Assembly: GCA_016946835.1 (NCBI GenBank)
Contig: JACVTC010000091.1
Span: forward strand, 229,501-293,500
Length of the DNA stretch: 64,000 nt
From: Neocallimastix lanati (nom. inval.)
Taxonomy: Eukaryota; Neocallimastigomycota; Neocallimastigomycetes; Neocallimastigales; Neocallimastigaceae
Direction of reading: 5' to 3'
Part shown: in pieces, positions 48,223-59,510 of the stretch
How positions within the stretch are numbered: the stretch's first letter is position 1
How the letters are laid out: every line of letters starts with the position of its first letter
The notes under the pieces: generated by a model
Seen by the model: the letters and a program-made list of their open reading frames with translations, nothing else
The model's database searches: none
What the model was told of the DNA's origin: nothing
Made by a program: the position numbers and the translations under genes

Positions 48223-49075
48223 TTTTTTTTTTTTTTAGACCAGGAAGAAAATACACTTCCAGTGCTTTATTAAATAGATAATTATATTTTTATGTATTAC
48301 ATTTAATAAAAAAAAATACATTGTATAATTTAAAGATAAAAGTAAAATATATATAAAAGATTAAGTATAATAAAAAATAATAAAAAGTAAAAAAAAAAAA
48401 ATTTTAAATTATTCATTGAAAACTTAATGTAATAAAGAATAAAAATAAGTTCAAAAGTTAAAAAATTACGGTGTAATGTATACTATGTGTAGTAACATGA
48501 ACACCAGTTAAATCTAAAATAGTAAAACAAAGAAGTAACATCTTTAAAATAGATTGATATCCACTAAACTCTCCCCCTGAACCACAAGAAAGATCATCAA
48601 AAATTGAATTACTTACTATAGGTTCTGTGTTTGGAACTGTGCTGTTAGTAAATGTATATTGATGAGAATTAACAGGACTATTAACTGCGTTATTCCTTTC
48701 CCATATCGGTACTCTTGGTAATGAAAGTGTTTTTGTTAAACCTCTCAAAAAGTAACTCAAGAGAGCAACTACTGATTGATATTGTATAAGCAAGATAACA
48801 CACAAGCCCTATGAACTGTTTAAGAGTTCTTCACTTAAATGTCTCCGTTCCCCAGTATCGAATTGTAGCACATTTGAAACTGAAATTTCACCAAGAAAGA
48901 ATATGTAATAAATATATGTATTGATAAAATTTTCATATTCCAAAATATTAGAACATTAGAACATATATAGGTAATAAGGAAATAGCCCTTATTTTATCAT
49001 TGGATATTATAGAAAGCTCATTGATGAAATCTAAAGATTTGCATCTATATAATGAAAAGTAAGAACATTCGAATA
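48223..49075 (-). mobile_element. LINE-B copy 1, 5'-truncated, with poly-A tail
   Basis: The T-run 48223-48236 is the A-tail of a minus-strand element. The adjoining TAGACCAGGAAGAAAATACA matches the same position in copy 2 (AGACAGGGAAGAGAATACAC at 49627). Upstream, decayed coding sequence includes FINTYIYYIFF, and FLGEISVSNVLQFDTGERR is the counterpart of LLGGILVLNELHFDSGERD in copy 2. The element is flanked by GATGAATCTCCAT at 48211-48223 and GATGAATCTTCCATT at 52335-52349, a target-site duplication of LINE-A sequence. The 5' boundary near 49075 is where LINE-A 3'-UTR sequence begins again, so later insertion or rearrangement separated this copy from its right-hand duplication. Confidence 0.75.
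48458..48805 (-). CDS. LINE-B copy 1 counterpart of the small downstream frame, 115 codons
   Basis: The C-terminal part, SILKMLLLCFTILDLTG, matches the small frame of LINE-B copy 2. The N-terminal part is hydrophobic (CVILLIQYQSVVALLSYFL) and is not shared clearly. Probably a relic of the element's 3' region. Confidence 0.3.
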   Translation of the reverse strand: MCVILLIQYQSVVALLSYFLRGLTKTLSLPRVPIWERNNAVNSPVNSHQYTFTNSTVPNTEPIVSNSIFDDLSCGSGGEFSGYQSILKMLLLCFTILDLTGVHVTTHSIHYTVIF

Positions 49076-49220
49076 TCCAATTAGAACATAGTAATATTTT
49101 ATTTATTTATTCAATTATTAATGATATATATATATATATTTTTTTATATATAAAAACATTCAATTAATATAAAAAATAAAGTGTATAGATAAATTCTAGA
49201 TTATGAGAATTCTGTTTATT

Positions 49221-49270
<50 letters not shown>

Positions 49271-49606
49271 GCCGCAATTATTACAAACTTTAATCTTTAT
49301 TTATTTATTCTTTGGTTAATTACATGAATATTTTCTTTTAAAAGAAATAAAAATAAAATAAAATAAAAACTCAAAAAACACAGAATTAATAAAAAAAAAA
49401 AAAAAAAAAACTAAATATTATTTATCCAATTTGAGCATAATAATATTTAAAATAGTAACGTGAAATAAAAAGTTATATTCAAAATAAAGTGTATAAATAA
49501 ATTCAGAAAAAAGGTCATACGCAACGAACCTCATTTCCTTATGAACAAGGGTTTGAATTGACTATCTAAAAGAAATTATGGTCTTTCGCCTTCAGAGGCA
49601 TTGGCC
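49076..49606 (-). repeat. LINE-A 3' UTR with 49-nt A-tail, plus a second partial copy
   Basis: 49268-49606 is the reverse complement of the block at 12060-12410. It ends (minus strand) in GCGGCTGTAAAA followed by an A-tail, the T-run 49219-49267. Next to it, 49076-49217 again resembles the same UTR but with an internal deletion (AAACAGAATTCTCATAATCT joined to AATTTATCTATACACTTTAT). When LINE-B copy 2 is removed, this UTR joins directly to the LINE-A coding end at 51965-52145, which is why it is called the LINE-A 3' end. Confidence 0.75.
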
Positions 49607-49775
49607 TTTTTTTTTTTTTTTTTTTTAGACAGGGAAGAGAATACACTTCCAAAACTTTATTAATTTTATTTTAAAAAATACATGTAGGTGAAAAGTACAT
49701 TTGAAATTAAAAATAAAAAAATAAAAAATAAAAAAATAAAAAGCTCGAAAATACTATGTATTTCGGCAAGTTGTA

Positions 49776-50075
49776 CTATGCGGGAATTTTTCCCTTCCTA
49801 TCAAATAAAAAAGAAATAAAACCTAGAAGTAACATCTTTAAAATAGATAGTGTGGTGTCCACTAAACTCTCCCCGGACTCATCATTTATTGAACTACTAG
49901 GGCGAGATTCATCCTTCGTAGCAATAGATGACGATCCTGTATTATCATTATGCCTTATCAGTACGACGTCGACGCTCTTGGATAAGTTTGGTATTATGCA
50001 ATACCTATCAAATAATAGCTCAAACGAACTACTAATGATAGGTATTGCACTTGTTAAGAATTCCGCCAAGCCCAC
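49776..50075 (-). CDS. Small frame overlapping the end of the LINE-B RT frame, 99 codons
   Basis: This frame overlaps the last 22 bases of the RT frame in another register and runs into the element's 3' region. Its Ser-rich middle (SRPSSSINDESGESLVDTTL) and following SILKMLLLGF match, at protein level, the frame at 48458-48805 in LINE-B copy 1 (SNSIFDDLSCGSGGEFSGYQ and then SILKMLLLCF). Its presence in both copies suggests it was once translated, as a frameshift extension or a small third ORF. No known domain is recognised. Confidence 0.35.
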   Translation of the reverse strand: MGLAEFLTSAIPIISSSFELLFDRYCIIPNLSKSVDVVLIRHNDNTGSSSIATKDESRPSSSINDESGESLVDTTLSILKMLLLGFISFLFDRKGKIPA

Positions 50076-51951
50076 AATTTTTGGAACAGGTGACTCAAAT
50101 GAACCTTTGAAAAGTAGTTCATATAATTGTCTCGTTCCCCACTATCGAAATGTAGCTCATTTAAAACTAAAATCCCACCAAGAAGGAACAAGTATATATA
50201 ATGATTGATATAATCTTCAAAATTAGAAATAGAGTCATAGGAAGAAAGAGAATTAAACACTCTAATCTTCCTAAGGAATAAAACATAGAGATCATCGATG
50301 AAATTTAAAGAATTCCATCTAAAAGATGCAAGAGCATCGCATTTAAAAATCCAATGTTCAAAAGATTGTTTATCTTCGCCACAACAGGGGCAATACTTGG
50401 GACAATCTTCTGAAACTCTACCCATTCTAATAGCAATAGTAGTATTGTATTTATAACCAAAGCGTAAACGAATAATCCACGAAAACCCTAAGTTGAATTG
50501 GGGATATTTTAAACTAAGCATAATTATAGCTTTATTGTTTGAGAACTTATTACGATCGTAATTTTGACCTTTAATACCTTGAAATTTGGCAACTGATTTC
50601 CAGTAACGTTCTAAAATATCGTCATATTTTTCACATTTATATTTTTTGATTTTTTTATACAGTGTTCTAGATTCTTTAGTCCAGGAATAATAATGCATTT
50701 TGGGAATAGATTTAATAAGATCCTTTATAATACAGTTTGATTTACTCCATTTTGCAAATGATTTAATCTGTAAGGCTGCGCAGACACCAGCAATAGGAGG
50801 AATGCTTAGATCTCGAGATAAAGCATAAGTACTCATAGTAGAATTATGTCTAATATAGTCATTGTCTTCTGAACTTGTTTTACCATTTTTAGAGAATGAG
50901 CCGATACACCAAAATAGACCAGTATTAATTAATGTTTGAATTCTGGCCGTTCTAGATTTGTTTGAACCAAGTAAAGGAGAATAATAAATTACTTTACTAA
51001 TAACAAAGGATTGAAGAACTTTTTTCTTGTATGCAATAGGGATAAGTTTATTTGAGAAGAAATGTGTAAATGAAAGAAGGGATTTTCTAACTTTAAAATG
51101 CATGTGAGATATAATGTGTTCTAGTAAGAGATCATCAGAAAAAGGAATACCAAGATAAATATAACTAGACACTTTAGGAATAGCATTCATTCCTAAATAG
51201 AAGGTTGGGTCACTATAGTTTGGAGGAGATTGGAAGTTCATTGGTTTTATAACCATAGTTGCACATTTTTCAATACCAAAAGTCATTTCATTTAAATTAG
51301 CCCATCTATGTACCTTTTTTAGTAATTTTTCTAAATTTTTTGCACTTGGAGCAATGAGAACAACATCATCAGCAAAGAGTCCACCATAACACTTTTTTCT
51401 TCCAATATTAACACCATACTTTTCACAGTCATTTAATATATCATTGATGAATAAATTGAATAAGATCGGAGATAATGGACAACCTTGACGAACACCTCTT
51501 TTAATAGGAAATTCATTTGATAACATTGAAGCAAATCGAGCACGAGCTTTAGATGAAGTATATAAATTACAAAGAAAATCAAAACATTTACCACGTACTC
51601 CATAATGATATAATTTAGTAAGAATGTTAAAAATAGGAACTGAATCATAAGCTTTTTTAAGATCTAAAAAGGCTAAATATGTGAATTTTCCTTGAAATTT
51701 TCTTCTTTGGCATATTTCTCTAACGGAAATGAATAAACTAATGCATTCTTCACGGTTGCGAAAGCCAAATTGTTCAGGTCTAATGAAATTGTGTGAGAGT
51801 GCGTAAGAAGATATTCTATCTGTTACAATTTTTGAAATGATTTTCAGTCCAACATTAATGAGAGAAATACCTCGATAATTACTACAATCTGATAGGTCAC
51901 CTTTCTTAGGGATTGATACAATAGAAGCTGAGTTCCATTTTTTAGGAAAAG
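50054..51951 (-). CDS. Partial LINE reverse transcriptase (LINE-B), about 630 codons open
   Basis: The frame runs without a stop from the truncated 5' end (51951) to TAA at 50056-50054; the first in-frame Met, at 51526, is internal and not a real start. RT motifs in order are SIVSIPKKGD and NYRGISLINVG (fingers), RPEQFGFR, AFLDLKKAYDSV (motif A, first catalytic Asp), RQGCPLSPILFNLFINDI (motif B) and GLFADDVVL (motif C, catalytic Asp pair). A thumb-like region with YIYLGIPFSDD follows. A zinc-knuckle-like CPCCGEDKQSFEHWIFKC (C-x2-C-x8-H-x4-C) is near the end. The protein copies its own RNA at the nicked target. As a truncated copy without a promoter or endonuclease it is unlikely to act by itself. 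Confidence 0.9.
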
Positions 51952-51964
51952 AGAGGCATTGGCC

Positions 51965-52145
51965 TTGCTAGCCTGTCTTAATGAAAAGCAAGAACATACT
52001 AATATCAAATGGATGAATGACTGTTCACCTTCTCCACAGCATGGGCAGACTTTCGGACAATTGTCAAAAACTCTACCACTTCTGATAGCAATAGTAGTAT
52101 AATGTATTTGAAACCAGATCTTAATTTAAAATCTTAAAATTCAAT
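51965..52145 (-). pseudogene. LINE-A ORF2 C-terminal fragment
   Basis: The minus strand encodes IAIRSGRVFDNCPKVCPCC, then GEGEQSFIHLILVCS, the family's C-terminal zinc-knuckle. It ends in LRQASKANAS, whose last codons are the LINE-B copy 2 target site. The sequence continues on the other side of that insertion at 49606. Confidence 0.75.
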
Positions 52146-52159
52146 TAAAACATAAATTA

Positions 52160-52334
52160 ATTTTTTTTTTTTTTTTTTACAGCAACAATTATTGAAAACT
52201 TAAATTCAGAAAAAAAAATAAATAAATAAAAATAAAAATAAGCAATGAACCTCACCTCCAGATATAAGAATTTTGTTTATATGAAATTCTCTTTCCGGAT
52301 TAGAGATTGAAAATTTTAATTGGGGACTTTCAAA
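52160..52334 (-). repeat. Third LINE-A 3'-end copy with A-tail
   Basis: The minus strand reads CTAATCCGG, ATTCTTATATCTGGAGGTGA, GGTTCATTGCT, then AATAATTGTTGCTGTAAAA and an A-tail (T-run at 52162-52178). It matches the 12060 and 49268 blocks in the same order but is shorter in the middle. Confidence 0.7.
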
Positions 52335-52390
52335 GATGAATCTTCCATTAATACATTATATTATATGAACTGAGTCATACGAAAAAGATG
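52335..52390 (-). pseudogene. LINE-A copy 2 resumes (right flank of the nest)
   Basis: GATGAATCTTCCATTAATAC, then GAACTGAGTCATACG, matches 1264-1313 of LINE-A copy 1. It overlaps the left flank by the duplicated GATGAATCT-CCAT word. Beyond about 52390 similarity is lost. Confidence 0.75.
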
Positions 52391-53399
52391 AATGGAAGAA
52401 AAATAACTATTTCTATAAATTTTTAAGAATTAATTAATCTTTACTAAAACTCACGAAAATCTTTGAACAAACATAAAATAAATTATAAGATATTAAAAAC
52501 ATTATAAATATTAAATAGCAATACACATAAAAATATATATATATATATATATATATATTTATCTTTTTTCTATTTTTATATTTTATTATAATTATTTTTC
52601 GTTTTTACAGTAAAAAAAAATATATATATATATATATATGAAAAAAAATATATAGATTTAACTATCAGAAAATAATAAATAAAAAGTCTCTTTTTTTAAA
52701 TAATAAAATACATGAAATGATTTCTGTTTTAATTCTTACTTTCATTTCTTATAAAAATTCTTTCTTTTTTTTTGTTTTTTGTTTTTTGTTTTTCTTATTT
52801 GATTATTTTTAGGGAATCATAAACAAAAATGATATTATAAATAAAATAATATTTATTCATTCAATAAAAAAAGAAAAAATTTTTATTTATATATAATTCT
52901 TTCTCTTTTTTTATTTATTTTTCTTTTTTTATTTTTTTTTTTTTTTTAAGCAAATAAAAAATACTCTATATGTTTTGTTTTAGTTGGGTTTATTTTTTTT
53001 ACAATACTTTTAAATTATTTAATTAATTAATGGTATGAAATATATTATTTATAAAGATTAATAGATGAGTTTTATATTATTTAAAAATAATAATTCTTTC
53101 TTGTTTTTTTTTTTTTTTGTGTGTGTAGTGCTAGATTAACCGAGTAAAAATTGGTAATTAATTATTATCTATATTTCTATGTTAAAAAAAATTAAATAGA
53201 TAATTTTTTTTTCCATGGGAATAAAAAAAAAAACTTTAATTTTAATTATATCATAATATTCATTTTTCTTTTTATATATTTTTTCCTTTTTAATTCTATA
53301 TTATAGAACCGTGGATTATTATATAAATTTTTAAAATGGTATATTATAAATATATCAAAATAAAAAAAAAATATTTTTTCTTATTTCAATTTAAGATAT
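52391..53399. other. Spacer downstream of the inositol-phosphate synthase gene
   Basis: AT-rich, with TA dinucleotide runs (52533-52557, 52621-52640), GTTTTTT units (52775-52793) and a less AT-rich word near 53120-53150 (GTGTGTGTAGTGCTAGATTA). No gene is seen. Confidence 0.5.
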
Positions 53400-54926
53400 T
53401 TAGAATGCTTTGGATTCTAACATCATATCATTTTGTGGTGGTAAACCAATACAAGCTCTGAAAATGTTTTCCATACATTTACGTTGCTTAGATAAAGCAT
53501 TAATAACTGGAGTACCTTCTGGAACAACTGGAGCCTTTAATAAGTAAGAAAGAATTGAAAGAACTGAGTGGAATCTCTTGAATTCTGCATCTTCTGGTCT
53601 CTTCCAAGTAATACGTGTCATTAATTCTGTAAGAATACATAAATCAATAATAATTGGGGCGGCTAAAAGAGAATCTTCACAGACATTGTGCATAGAAATA
53701 GTGTTACGACCTCCCATGAAGATTTCACTTTGGTATTCATCAAGAGCACGCTTACTATCTCCAACTGCTGGGGTGTACTTAATAACAATAACGTGATCTG
53801 GATGTTCTCCTTCCTTGTATAAGATCTTGTTAGAAGCAACCATATCATCAACAACTGAACTCTTAGAAATTTCCTTAGAACGGAATTGAGCTGGTGCTGA
53901 AAGGTTTCTTCCATCGTTGTTACCTAAGTGGTTGTAACTTGTAATAGAAATTGGCTTAATACCAGCATTAACTAAGAAATCAACCATAACGGACTTCATC
54001 TTAGTTTGTCCACTCTTGAAATCATCACCACCAATGTAAACATTTTCACGAATAGCTAAATCAATAACACCTGGAACAAGTGTGTTTTGTGGTGAACCAT
54101 TAATGAATGGTGTCTTTTCTAAGATGGATGCAAGAGCAAAGATAGTAGATGGTGAAACTTCTTCATGGTTGTTCTTAACAGCATTAAGAAGGTTATCTGC
54201 GGTATCGTTAACTCCCTTAAGGATATCAGAGTAACGTTCAGTGTTAGCTGTCCAAAGAACAACTACCTTATCTAATTCGTTGTCCTTCTTGAAGTCTCTG
54301 ATGTGCTTACGGATTTCATCTAAGTTATCTTGCTTAGAACCCTTAAGAACATTATCAGCTCTTTCCTTTTGATTTGCTGCAATGAATGATGGGTAGTATG
54401 GTGCTGGAAGTGGCTTTAACTTAGACATTTCATCGTAAAGTTGGTTTTGAAGATCTGGTTCAAGAACCTTAGCACGACGCATAGCATCTCCCATGTTAAG
54501 GGAACTAATATCCCAACCACCAACAACAATATCATTTGGGTTAACCATTGGAAGAATTTCGTGGAATGGAATGAAGACATCTTGACCGTTTTCGTCAACA
54601 CCAATCTTTAAAGTGGAGGATTGAGTGACGGAACCGAAGTAGTTAGAGGTTTGTGTACCTGTTCTAGTTTGCCAGGTGTACTTGTGACGGTTAGCAAGAA
54701 TACCTGCTGTAGTAGTAGTACCGTTATTACCACCCCAACCAATAAGCATAAGACCTAACTTTGGAAGCTTGGTTTCAGTTTTGAACATGTAAGTTTCTTC
54801 AATTGGCTTAACAATTAAAGGTTGACCTTCCTTCTTTTCAACTCTAGTGTCTTGGTAAACGTAAGTAGAGATGATAGCATCATCAGTGTACTTAACTTTA
54901 TCAGATTGAACCTTGAAAGAAGTCAT
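53400..54926 (-). CDS. INO1: Inositol-3-phosphate synthase, 508 aa, single exon
   Basis: It converts glucose-6-phosphate to inositol-3-phosphate with NAD, the first step of inositol and phosphoinositide synthesis, in the cytosol. The NAD-binding motif GWGGNNGT is at residues 63-70. The family motifs [51 protein letters not shown] and [11 protein letters not shown] follow in order, and then [15 protein letters not shown] near the end. The length matches fungal INO1 proteins (about 510-535), and the whole frame is intact. The start is the first ATG of the frame, in AAAAATG context after an AT leader. Codon choice is the least AT-biased of the window (many third-position C and G), as expected for a highly expressed gene. 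The upstream 150 bases show no inositol-response-like element that I can name. Confidence 0.97.
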   Translation of the reverse strand: MTSFKVQSDKVKYTDDAIISTYVYQDTRVEKKEGQPLIVKPIEETYMFKTETKLPKLGLMLIGWGGNNGTTTTAGILANRHKYTWQTRTGTQTSNYFGSVTQSSTLKIGVDENGQDVFIPFHEILPMVNPNDIVVGGWDISSLNMGDAMRRAKVLEPDLQNQLYDEMSKLKPLPAPYYPSFIAANQKERADNVLKGSKQDNLDEIRKHIRDFKKDNELDKVVVLWTANTERYSDILKGVNDTADNLLNAVKNNHEEVSPSTIFALASILEKTPFINGSPQNTLVPGVIDLAIRENVYIGGDDFKSGQTKMKSVMVDFLVNAGIKPISITSYNHLGNNDGRNLSAPAQFRSKEISKSSVVDDMVASNKILYKEGEHPDHVIVIKYTPAVGDSKRALDEYQSEIFMGGRNTISMHNVCEDSLLAAPIIIDLCILTELMTRITWKRPEDAEFKRFHSVLSILSYLLKAPVVPEGTPVINALSKQRKCMENIFRACIGLPPQNDMMLESKAF

Positions 54927-56889
54927 TTTTGGTATATCTGTTTATAAAAAAAAATTCATTAAAATTATATATATAATAAAATTTATTTAATATTTATTAG
55001 TTTCATAATAAAGATAATATTTTTATTATCTTTCTCAATAAATTTTTATTTTTAACTTCATTTTATACTTCTAATTCCTTTTTATTCCTTATTTTTAAAA
55101 ATTTTCTCTTTTTTTTTTTAAAAAAAAAAAAAAAAAGAAGAAATAACTGATTTTATTAAATAAATATATTTCTATTTTTTAAAATATATACATATATTAT
55201 ATATAAACACATATATTACTATTATATTTTTATTTTTCCCTCTCTTTTAAAAAAATATTATTAATAAAATATATATTTCATTATTTTTCCTTATTTAATT
55301 AAAGCAAAAAAAAAAACAAAAATATTTTATTATTATAAAATTTTTAATTTATATAAAAACAATGCTTTATTTCAATATTTTAATTTATTTCAAAAATTTT
55401 ATCCTTTTTTCTTTTTTAAAAATATTATTATAAGCAATATAACTTTTTTTTTTTTTCTTTATTTACATATACATTTGAATAAATATACTACTTACATTAT
55501 ATATAACTTTTGAGGATATTAAAAGAAATGTGTATACAAATAGTAATGTGTATATTAAACTTTTTTACAAAATATTATTTTAAAATATTTTTCAAAAAAA
55601 AAAAAATACCGTCTGGTTTATAATAAAAACAAGAAAAATAAATAATACAATAATATTATTGATATTAAAGTTTTTTTTTTTTTATTAAATATTATATTAT
55701 TATATTTTATTAAATAAAAAAATAGTGAAGTAAAAAAAAAAAGAGGAAAAGAAAGAAAAACACTTGATATTTATATGTAATCCAAATTCCTTTATTTTAG
55801 TATATAAAAGCAATTATATATAAATATGAAAATTCTAAAAATATGAATATATATTAAATTATTGAATTAAATATGATTTAATAATTATTATCAATATAAT
55901 AAAAAAAAATAGTGTTATGATTTATTATAATTAATTTTTATTAACCTTTTTAAAAAATAAAAGTTTTATTTAATCTAATATTTATTATCAATATATTTAA
56001 TATTAAATTATATATATTAGATCAAATCGGAAAATGTTATTTTTTAATATATATAAATTAAAATAAAATCAATTTAATTGAAAAATATTATATTTTTTAT
56101 ATACATTTACATTTAAATCAACCTAATTTAAAATGCTAAAGGTTAATAAATAGAGTATATAATATAATATTATTTTGTTATTAAAAAATTTAATATTACA
56201 AATATTCAATAAAATAATATGATCAGTAAAGAATTAAAAATAGGTCTATGCATATAATTGAATATAAATATAATATATTATTTACTATTAAATAATTATT
56301 TTATATATATAGAATTTTTATTTTTATGAAAAATTATTACCAATTTCCAATAATTAATTTATTTATTACAAAATTTCAAAAAAAAAAAAAAAATTTGTAA
56401 TAATTAAAAATATAATAATTATGTAAAATATACAATATAAAATATAAAATAAATATAGAAATATAAAAAAAAAGGAAAAATAATTATGAATTCAATTAAT
56501 GAAATCATATTATTCTTATTTACAATTATACATCTATAAATAATTTTTGTAATAATAAATAATAAGAATTTAAAGAATATTTAATAAATGGCTTAATACT
56601 TTATGTTGAAATTTACACTTAATTTTATATGTGATAAATAAAGAGTATTAAATTTTATATGTTGTAAAGTTATTAAAGATGAACATCTAATATTAAATTG
56701 GTAAACCTGAATTTTGGTAAAATAATTTATAAAAGTTAATATAAATAATACAAGAAAAAATAAATATTAATTTTAATAAATAATTAATTTATTAATATAT
56801 ATATATATTCAATAATAATAATTCCATTGTTATATTAGCCTTAATATATTATTAATAATATGATATATAAATAAAGAATATAAATAAAT

Positions 56890-57000
56890 GAACAAATGAA
56901 TAAAATATCCTCCGGACTTTGCCCCACATATGAATTCACTGTACCTGAATGGTGACAGTTTATCCTTTATTGTAATTACTTAGATTCAAAAATTTTAATT
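56890..57000 (+). pseudogene. Short coding-like island
   Basis: One frame reads SSGLCPTYEFTVPEW, then TGA, then QFILYCNYLDS. Its composition is far from the AT background. It is too short to identify and may be the trace of an old exon. Confidence 0.2.
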
Positions 57001-58824
57001 TATATATTAAAGCCACAACAAAAATAGTTATTATCCTTAACTCAAAATGATAATTAAAATTAATTAAACATGAAATTCTATTAGAAGAAAAAGAATAAAA
57101 AAAGAAAAAATATAATAATTTTAATATTTATATAAAAAGTGATAAAGTGATGAATAGTAAAAATTTATTTTCAGCCACATAAATAATCAACTATTAAATT
57201 ATTTAATTACTATCTAAACAAATTATTCATCATATATATATTAATATATTTATTTATATATTTATATCTTTATCTATTTATTTATTCATTTATAAAAAAA
57301 TATATTTATTATATAAATAATAGTATTATACAAATTATTTTTTGAAATAAAAAAAATCAATATATTTGACATTAAAATATATATTTAATTATAACTTTAT
57401 TATCAATATTTTAGTCATTTTGCTTTTAATTTTTCTTTGTTAAAAAAAAACCAAACTTAACAATCTATTTTTTTATAAAAAATTTTTGCCTTTTAAGTAG
57501 TTCCATTTTTTCTTATTTATGTGACATCATCAACAGAAAACCAGGAATGAAAGATTTTTTTATATTTCGCGATACTTTTTTTTTTTTTTTTGATGTTGAT
57601 ATTATTGTTTTCTTACATTTATATTAAAATTCCAATCAATTCAAATATATTTCATAAAGAAAATATCTATTTATACCAATTAATAAAAAGTACTAATAAT
57701 AATATATAGCATTTTTAAATGTGTCAGGGTTAGTATTTAAACAATACAATTAATATAAAATATAGATTTATTTCTAATATCCCATATTATATATAAATAT
57801 AAATATAAATATTAAGGAATATACGGTTTAATAGAATACATTTATTATAATTTAAATTTATGAAGATATAATTAAAAAATATATTAATTATAGGTGAAAA
57901 GAAGCATTGAATTTGTTTGAATATTATTTAATGATAAATAACTGAAATTAAACATATATATAAAGACATTTTATTATATTATTATATTATATATAATATA
58001 TATTGCATCATACATTAAAATTATAAATTTTGTATATATTACATTATATTATAATATTATAATATTTTTATATAATGTTATTTTATAGATTTAATATTTT
58101 AATAAATACTATATCAACTATATAAATCCATCATTAATCATATTCATGATATATTATTTTTTTATCCTTTTTCACAAAATTAATTATATCATTTAAATAT
58201 CACATAAATTTAAATAAATAAATAAATAAATGTATTAAGAAATTTAATATTTCTTTCTAATATAAATTATTTTTGTATATTTTTTTTGTTTGTATCAATA
58301 TATTATTTTGTATCAATAAAATGGATGTTTAACTGATTTAATACAATGTTTTTATACATAATTCAAACTCTATATATTGTAATATTATTTCTATTATATG
58401 ATTATTGATATTCGCACATTACATTTTTATTTAAAGTTTAAAAACTTTAAAACACAAAAAAAAGTTTAAAATCAAATATGTTACAATATAATTCTATATA
58501 TATTTATAATAATATATTATTTATTAATAATAGTATAAAATAAAAAAAATTAAAAAAAAAAACATCTTCTATGAAACATTAATAAAATATTAAATCATAA
58601 GATTGTCGTTATAATAATGATAATAATAATAATAATAAATTTCAATATTTAATTTGTACTCTTTTCATGTTAATAAATAATAAAATTTATCATATCAAAT
58701 AATTAAATTATATATTATTTATTATTAAAATTATAATTTATAACTTGATTCATACTAATTATTATTATTATTATTTGTTATTAATTATTTATTATTTAAC
58801 ATTTAATATTTATTTATTTTTCAT

Positions 58825-58861
<37 letters not shown>

Positions 58862-59423
58862 TTTTACATATGAATTTTAATTTAAAAATTTTTAAGATAT
58901 TGCATATATTTAATTTTTATTATAAATATATTTGATATATAAATTTATATATATCAGTTAATTAAATAATATATTGACTAGCTAAAGGAAAAAGGAAAAT
59001 ATCTTGTAAATAATTTATCCTTGTTTTTTCTTTTCTTAATTGAAAATTTTTATTAAATAATATATGTAATTATATAGTTTAAATATTATTATATATATGA
59101 TTAATTAAATAATATATGTTGATTTATTTATTTTTAATATAAACGAAAATATATTAAATATATAATAAAGAATTTTTTAAATTAAAATTATAAATTATTT
59201 AAAAAAAATAACAATTTTCTATTATAATCATTAATTGTAAAAATAAAAAAAAAATAAAATTAAAAAAAAAAGATTAAAGCTGTATATTTATATTTATATT
59301 TATACTTTTATTTATATTTATAGTTTATAAATATGGTATAAATTTAAAAACTATAAATTAAACTAATAATAAGAAAAATATTTATAAAACTTTTTATATT
59401 TGTTACAACTGTAATTGATACTC

Positions 59424-59430
<7 letters not shown>

Positions 59431-59509
<79 letters not shown>
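59431..59509. repeat. (ATT)n trinucleotide array, about 26 units
   Basis: Perfect ATT repeat without interruption. Confidence 0.95.

Positions 59510-59510
<1 letters not shown>

Larger units (their letters stand above)
49607..51951 (-). mobile_element. LINE-B copy 2, young 5'-truncated insertion with target-site duplication
   Basis: It starts (3' end) with a 20-T run at 49607-49626, the A-tail of a minus-strand element, and ends at 51951. Both sides carry AGAGGCATTGGCC, at 49594-49606 and 51952-51964, as expected for target-primed insertion. The element is cut off inside the RT domain, so it lacks ORF1, the endonuclease and the N-terminal fingers. The coding part has no stop (see the RT entry), and its base composition is clearly less AT-rich than host spacer DNA; both point to a recent insertion. 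Confidence 0.88.
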
